Source: Saprospiraceae bacterium (GTDB taxonomy: Bacteria > Bacteroidota > Bacteroidia > Chitinophagales > Saprospiraceae). From it: a stretch of DNA of 39,010 nt. The stretch lies in NCBI GenBank assembly GCA_020630495.1, contig JAHDBH010000026.1, positions 1 through 39,010 of the forward strand, given 5' to 3'. Position numbers and translations under genes: made by a program. The notes below the pieces were generated by a model, which was not told the DNA's origin, searched no databases, and worked only from the letters and a program-made list of their open reading frames with translations. Shown one piece after another: positions 34,825 to 39,010 of the stretch (within the stretch, counting starts at the first letter, position 1; each line of letters starts with the position of its first letter).

Positions 34825-35790
34825 ATGTGCCGCTCAAGATTTCATGCATTGCTGATGATACTGATAGCAGCTTGTGTTATTTGTTGCGACGGTCCTGACT
34901 CTCAGCACCCTAGTCATGAGGAGATCCCTGCGCACATGGTTTACATTCCAGGAAGTAAGTCCTCTATTCAAAGTGCCGGTGCCCCTGTAGCTATTCCAGC
35001 ATTCTACATGGATCAGACAGAAGTGACCAATAAGCAATTCATGGAGTTCATAGAGGCGACTGGATATGTGACTACAGCAGAAAAAGGTATTGACTGGGAT
35101 AGTATCAAAGGGCAGTTGCCACTTGGCACGCCGCGCCTTGCAGATAGTCTACTGGCTCCTGGCGCACTGGTGTTTTCACCAACGTCAGGTGCTGTAGAGC
35201 TCAACGATCCTGCACAGTGGTGGAAGTGGACTGCGGGAGCATTTTGGCGAAAGCCTCAAGGCCCTCAGCATCCTGGAATTGACGATAATATGGATCATCC
35301 AGTGACCCAACTGTCATGGGATGACGCTAGCGCTTATTGTCGCTGGAGAAAAAAATCATTGCCTACAGATGCTCAGTGGCAATGGGCGGCACGTGGTGGA
35401 CATGACGCACTCTATCCATGGGGAAATGCATCTCCGAGCGAGGATAAGCCACAAGCTAACTACTACCAAGGACTCTTTCCCTATCAGGATGATGCCACAG
35501 ATGGCTATAGTGGAACCGCGCCCGTGGCGAGCTATGAGCCCAATGGATATGGCCTCTATGATATGGCGGGCAACGTATGGGAATGGTGTACGGATGGCTA
35601 TGATCCCTACACGGGAAAGCTGCTGACGGAGGAGCAGTCAGATCCCTATACGCAGCGCGTCATGCGCGGCGGCTCTTATCTCTGCACAGATCAGTACTGC
35701 TCAGGATATCGCAATGACAGGCGTATGGGTTCGTCTCGTGATACGGGGCTGGATCATACGGGTTGCCGATGCGTGCAGGCCATCAAGTGA
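34825..35790 (+). CDS. Formylglycine-generating enzyme (SUMF1 family), lipoprotein
   Basis: A 321-residue protein. Signal peptide with ACVICC (lipidated Cys near 20-21), then the FGE-sulfatase fold: MVYIPGS, FYMDQTEVTNKQFMEF, PVTQLSWDDASAYCRWRKK, LPTDAQWQWAARGG, YGLYDMAGNVWEWC and RVMRGGSYLC. The C-terminal Cys287 and Cys292 (CTDQYC) keep the five-residue spacing of the catalytic copper-binding pair in true formylglycine-generating enzymes; many SUMF1 relatives lack it. It should therefore oxidise a sulfatase Cys to formylglycine in the periplasm. No sulfatase gene is in the window. The coding copy of the mini-hairpin at 35241-35255 lies inside it. Confidence 0.88.
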   Translation: MCRSRFHALLMILIAACVICCDGPDSQHPSHEEIPAHMVYIPGSKSSIQSAGAPVAIPAFYMDQTEVTNKQFMEFIEATGYVTTAEKGIDWDSIKGQLPLGTPRLADSLLAPGALVFSPTSGAVELNDPAQWWKWTAGAFWRKPQGPQHPGIDDNMDHPVTQLSWDDASAYCRWRKKSLPTDAQWQWAARGGHDALYPWGNASPSEDKPQANYYQGLFPYQDDATDGYSGTAPVASYEPNGYGLYDMAGNVWEWCTDGYDPYTGKLLTEEQSDPYTQRVMRGGSYLCTDQYCSGYRNDRRMGSSRDTGLDHTGCRCVQAIK

Positions 35791-35868
35791 TGGCTCCTAT
35801 CTGAAACACAGGATCCCCCCAGGGGACACAAGTAATCATCTAAGCAAGCGCGATCGAGGTCGTCCTGT

Positions 35869-36159
35869 TTGCCCATCTGTGTAGAAATCACTACTCGTGC
35901 TGGTAAGCCCCATCTACTATTCCCTAATCCACCGGTGGAGCTTCTCACACTGCGGTACTCTGATTTCAACTATCAGGAGCTGTGCGTGACCATTCGGATC
36001 GGTCAAGTGCTGCTGCAAGAGAGGAATGTCATCCGCACGAGCGCACTGCAAGATTATACCATGGAGGTGCGAGATCTCGCAGCGGGTGCCTATTTTTTGT
36101 CTGGCATCGACGCGGCTGTTCGCCTCGAGTATCTAGGTGTGTTCATAAAGATGCCGTAG
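35869..36159 (+). pseudogene. Orphan T9SS type A sorting domain
   Basis: From about codon 14 the frame reads LLFPNPPVELLTLRYSDFNYQ, continues with a Gly-Gln-Val turn (IGQVLLQ) and ends with LAAGAYFLSGID. These are the PNP opening, central strand and 'GxYfl' strand of a type A T9SS C-terminal domain, at the right spacing for its usual 80 residues. Nothing precedes it: the frame has a stop at 35833-35835, no ATG and no signal peptide. It is best read as the tail of a lost secreted protein, or a detached sorting module. The start at TTG 35869 is arbitrary. Confidence 0.5.
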
Positions 36160-36270
36160 GGCGAGGAGCGTATATTTTTCTGATCACGGTTGATTTTACG
36201 CTGTCTTGATTTAGTGATAACTTATAGTAATACAGTGTGCTAGATATTTTCTGATATGGATATAGATGAG

Positions 36271-36286
36271 GCACTTTCGTGCAAAT
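36271..36286 (-). repeat. GAAA-loop mini-hairpin, intergenic copy
   Basis: On the minus strand ATTT-GCAC-GAAA-GTGC, a strict copy of the dispersed element. It lies about 40 bases upstream of the -7 box of the DUF4856 operon. Confidence 0.8.
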
Positions 36287-36324
36287 GCGTGTTGCTCCTT
36301 AGATTTAGTCTAAATACTATTAAG

Positions 36325-36332
36325 TATATTTG
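36325..36332 (+). promoter_or_regulatory. -7 box TATATTTG of the DUF4856 operon
   Basis: An exact TAnnTTTG match. The palindrome TTTAGTCTAAA at 36304-36314 lies directly upstream and overlaps the expected -33 zone, so it could be an operator. The leader to the ATG at 36397 would be about 55 bases. Confidence 0.5.
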
Positions 36333-36396
36333 GGGCATGGTAAAGGATCTTTCCAGAGGATAGCCTGTCCCTACTAGAAAGCATAAAAGCAACCTG

Positions 36397-37605
36397 ATGA
36401 AGAACTTCAATTATATTCTGAAAACACTTGTACTCGCCGTGACTGTCGCGACTATTGTATCATGTGGAGAGGGCGAGCCTATGCTCGACACACCTGAGAG
36501 TTATGCTTTTTTCCGAGACGGGCAATCCACCGTATCGTTTACAGGTCAGACAACTAGGATGGCTATGGCCACAGAGCTCATTGATGCCATGGGAGATCTA
36601 GACGTGGAGAGCGAGCTGCTTTTGGAGATGTTTCGCAATGCTACAGAGAGCGGAGGCGATGCTGATCCATTTCAGAGCACAGAGCTTAATGTAGCAACCA
36701 AGAGCATCTTTTCTAAAGTCGCTGCATCTCAGGACTACTTCTCGAGCAACAGTGTAGAGTCAGCTCGTATCCGAGCGGACTTTGAAGGATGGATCACGGC
36801 ACAGGTGCGCGAAACGCATAGTAATGCGCAGCAGCTCGCCCAGCCTGGTGTCTCGGGACAGATCGCTGATGGATCATCTGTGCGGTACGTAAGTGGTGAT
36901 GGACTAGAATACAATCAAGCTGTCGCTAAATCTCTCATCGGAGCTCTTATGCTCGATCAGATGCTTAATAATTACCTCAGCACCTCCGTACTAGATGCTG
37001 GAAATCAGCGCGCCGATAACGATAACGCGATCACGGTAGAAGGCAAATCATACACCACCATGGAGCATAAGTGGGATGAAGCCTATGGCTACCTCTATGG
37101 TCTATCATCTACTCCCGCCGAGCCGCTGGTGACACTGGGATCTGACGACGCCTTTCTCAATAAGTACGTAGGTAGAGTAGAGGGTGATGTAGATTTTGAA
37201 GGCATTGCGGCACGCATCCAGGATGCCTTTAAGCTAGGACGTGCAGCCATAGTGGCGAGGGACTATGACTTAAGAGATAAGCAAGCAAAGATCCTACGTG
37301 ATGAATTATCCACTGTGATAGGTGTGAGATGTGTGTACTATCTACAGCAGGCCAAGCGAGCACTGTCCGGTGGTGATTTTGGAGGTGCATTTCATGATCT
37401 GTCTGAGGCATATGGATTTATCTATAGTCTTAGATTTACCCGTGAGGCAGATGGTCCCTTTGCTGATAGGGAAGAGGTAGATCGGTATCTCGCAGAGCTC
37501 ACAGCTGGCAATGGCTTCTGGGAGGTCTCAGCCGAGACTCTCGATCGTATCTCTGCGGATATCGCTGATAAGTATGACTTTACCATAGCGCAAGCAGCAG
37601 AATAA
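36397..37605 (+). CDS. DUF4856 lipoprotein
   Basis: A 402-residue protein. The signal peptide ends IVSCGEG, with lipidated Cys23. The mature part matches DUF4856: ESYAFFRDGQSTVSFTGQTTRMAMATELI near the N-terminus, MLDQMLNNYLS, then YTTMEHKWDEAYGYLYG and RCVYYLQQAKRA further on. It is largely helical. DUF4856 genes are repeatedly found beside imelysin genes in Bacteroidota, and this is the case here: the imelysin start is nine bases after its stop. Predicted to be a periplasmic or surface lipoprotein in iron or other metal uptake. The role is inferred from the partner only. Confidence 0.85.
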   Translation: MKNFNYILKTLVLAVTVATIVSCGEGEPMLDTPESYAFFRDGQSTVSFTGQTTRMAMATELIDAMGDLDVESELLLEMFRNATESGGDADPFQSTELNVATKSIFSKVAASQDYFSSNSVESARIRADFEGWITAQVRETHSNAQQLAQPGVSGQIADGSSVRYVSGDGLEYNQAVAKSLIGALMLDQMLNNYLSTSVLDAGNQRADNDNAITVEGKSYTTMEHKWDEAYGYLYGLSSTPAEPLVTLGSDDAFLNKYVGRVEGDVDFEGIAARIQDAFKLGRAAIVARDYDLRDKQAKILRDELSTVIGVRCVYYLQQAKRALSGGDFGGAFHDLSEAYGFIYSLRFTREADGPFADREEVDRYLAELTAGNGFWEVSAETLDRISADIADKYDFTIAQAAE

Positions 37606-37613
37606 TTACTAGC

Positions 37614-38717
37614 ATGAAAAAGATATACTGCCTACTCCTTGGTGTTGCAATTATCAATGTGTTTTCGGCATGCGATGGAAGTGGTCCGGATGAGTCAAGG
37701 GACGATTTTGCGCGTGCGGTGATGCTACAGCACTGGGCTGACGAGATCATTATTCCTTCTTATGCAGACTATGAGCAGCGATGTGCAGAGATGCAGACAG
37801 CTCAGCAGCGATTTAGTGAAGCTGCCACGACAGAAAATCTTCAATCACTTCGCTCAGCATGGCTGGAAGCATATCGATCATGGCAGCATGTAGCATTCTT
37901 TGAAATCGGTAAGGCAGAAGAGGTCAGTCTCAGAAATCGAAGCAATATCTACCCCACGGATACAGATGAGATCAGATCGCTCATCAGCTCTATGGATTAT
38001 AATCTTGAGCTACCATCGAGCTATGACGCCCAGGGCTTTCCTGCATTGGATTTTCTTCTCTATGGCAGTGGTGCCGATGATGATGAGATCATCATATACT
38101 TATCAGAGCCCAGAAGCGCAGCTTACTTGGCTGACCTAGTAGAAAGCCTCACGTCTTTAGCCAGTGAGGTGCATGGACACTGGCTCTCGTCCTATCGAGA
38201 CATATTTATTGCTGCCGACGGCAGTAGCGCTACCGCATCCACGGACAAGCTAGTCAATGATTTTCTGTTTCACTACGAGAAATTTTTGCGTGCAGGCAAG
38301 ATAGGTATACCGGCAGGTGTATTTTCTGGAAATGTCATAGCAGGATCGGTAGAGGCGCCGTATTCAGCGATTTATTCCAAGGAATTATTTTTCGAGGCCT
38401 TTGATGCTATGCGTGATTTTTTCCAGGGGATATCTGTAAAGGACGGAAGTGATGGAAGCTCTATGGAAGATTATCTGATACACGTGCAGGAGCGTAATGA
38501 TCTAGCTGACATTGCCCAGAATATTGAGAATCAGTGGGTGTTGGCTGATGCCTTTATCCAGGATTTAGATGAGGACTTTGGCAGGCAACTAGCTGAGGAT
38601 CCCACTCGTATGCTTGGCGCCTTTGATGAATTGCAGAAGGCAGTGATCTTCCTCAAAGTCGACATGATGCAGGCTCTCAATATCCAGGTAGACTTTGTAG
38701 ATGCAGACGGTGACTGA
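37614..38717 (+). CDS. Imelysin-family lipoprotein
   Basis: A 367-residue protein. The signal peptide ends VFSAC, with lipidated Cys20. Imelysin fold: IIPSYADYEQRCAEMQTA, then LQSLRSAWLEAYRSWQHVAFFEIG (78-99), and GFPALDFLLYG (141-151) at the site of the family GxHxxE motif. Here His and Glu are replaced by Pro and Asp, as in imelysin-like relatives without the classic metal site. The C-terminal half repeats the helical layout (FLFHYEKFLRAGKIGIPAGVF). Imelysins are linked to iron uptake. It is followed after five bases by the HTTM gene. Confidence 0.88.
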   Translation: MKKIYCLLLGVAIINVFSACDGSGPDESRDDFARAVMLQHWADEIIIPSYADYEQRCAEMQTAQQRFSEAATTENLQSLRSAWLEAYRSWQHVAFFEIGKAEEVSLRNRSNIYPTDTDEIRSLISSMDYNLELPSSYDAQGFPALDFLLYGSGADDDEIIIYLSEPRSAAYLADLVESLTSLASEVHGHWLSSYRDIFIAADGSSATASTDKLVNDFLFHYEKFLRAGKIGIPAGVFSGNVIAGSVEAPYSAIYSKELFFEAFDAMRDFFQGISVKDGSDGSSMEDYLIHVQERNDLADIAQNIENQWVLADAFIQDLDEDFGRQLAEDPTRMLGAFDELQKAVIFLKVDMMQALNIQVDFVDADGD

Positions 38718-38722
38718 TCAGG

Positions 38723-39010
38723 GTGAACTATAGTGATTACATCGCTGCGCGTACGAGCGCGGCTCCACTAGCAATCTGGCGAGTGATATTTGGATTGCTG
38801 ATGTGCTTCAGTATGATCAGATTCTGGTATCATGGATGGATAGAGGAGCTTTATCTCCTTCCAGATTTTCACTTTCACTATAGCTTATTTCCATTTATAG
38901 AAGTGCCTGGGTCGTGGACTTATGCGCTTTTTTTTTATTTGTGGCTTATCCGCATTGTGTGTAGCATTGGGATTGGCGTATAGGTGGTCTATTGTGATTT
39001 TTTTTCTGTC
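38723..39010 (+). CDS. HTTM/VKGC-like membrane protein, frameshifted and cut by the window end
   Basis: GTG start five bases after the imelysin stop. The first 68 or so residues show the opening of HTTM (vitamin K-dependent carboxylase-like) proteins: APLAIWRVIFGLLMCFSMIRFW, then LPDFHFHYSLFPFIEVPGSWTYALFF. The literal frame then ends at a TAG (38981-38983). Just before, a run of nine T (38928-38936) occurs. Removing one T gives an open frame to the window end reading CGLSALCVALGLAYRWSIV, which is the expected next helix. So the gene carries a one-base shift, a slippage tract or a sequencing error. Full-length relatives have about 450 residues. Confidence 0.75.

Overview
The window looks like a chromosomal segment of a Bacteroidota bacterium, most likely in the Saprospiraceae/Lewinella-like group. 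The reasons are the C-terminal type IX secretion (T9SS) sorting domains, a giant secreted protein with HYR-like repeats, a Porin_10-type and a DUF5777-type outer-membrane barrel, DUF4856 plus imelysin lipoproteins, starts without Shine-Dalgarno sequences, and promoter -7 boxes of the TAnnTTTG type. I found no tRNA, rRNA, CRISPR array or intact insertion sequence. The lineage assignment is inference.

Layout. 1-4000 (+): the tail of an upstream gene, a small membrane protein, a lipoprotein overlapping an Smr-domain protein, an MBL-fold/double-rhodanese sulfur enzyme and a lipoprotein. 4021-9731 (-): a putative porin, a choice-of-anchor B protein with a T9SS tail, FabI and a membrane glycosyltransferase. 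9917-14875 (+): a 1652-residue T9SS-exported surface protein with its own promoter and a strong hairpin terminator. 14984-18661 (-): a four-gene operon of esterase, ATP-grasp ligase, class I glutamine amidotransferase and permuted ATP-grasp-like protein. This is the best candidate for an uncharacterised biosynthetic system. 18833-25242 (-): HMG-CoA lyase, FAD/Fe-S dehydrogenase, Ung, DUF423 and M32 carboxypeptidase in one tight unit.

25547-28729 (+): a lipoprotein, then a set of heme c lipoprotein, OB-fold membrane protein, YceI and DUF5777 barrel. Next come a single-Cys thioredoxin-like protein (-), a pair of small membrane proteins with a Cys/His-rich loop, and a GNAT acetyltransferase. 30849-32085 is a decayed, gene-poor stretch holding a REP-like hairpin and the remains of a DUF433/DUF5615 toxin-antitoxin pair. 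32086-34668 encodes a TPR-AAA+ ATPase and an abutting TPR membrane protein. 34825-35790 is a lipoprotein formylglycine-generating enzyme, followed by an orphan T9SS sorting domain. 36397-39010 is a DUF4856-imelysin-HTTM operon whose last gene is frameshifted at a T9 run and cut by the window end.

Beyond genes, a covarying mini-hairpin (GCATTTG-NN-CGAAAG-N'N'-C) recurs on both strands, inside and between genes, far more often than chance predicts. Several genes also have a -7-like box only about 4-6 bases before the start codon, which suggests leaderless or near-leaderless transcripts.
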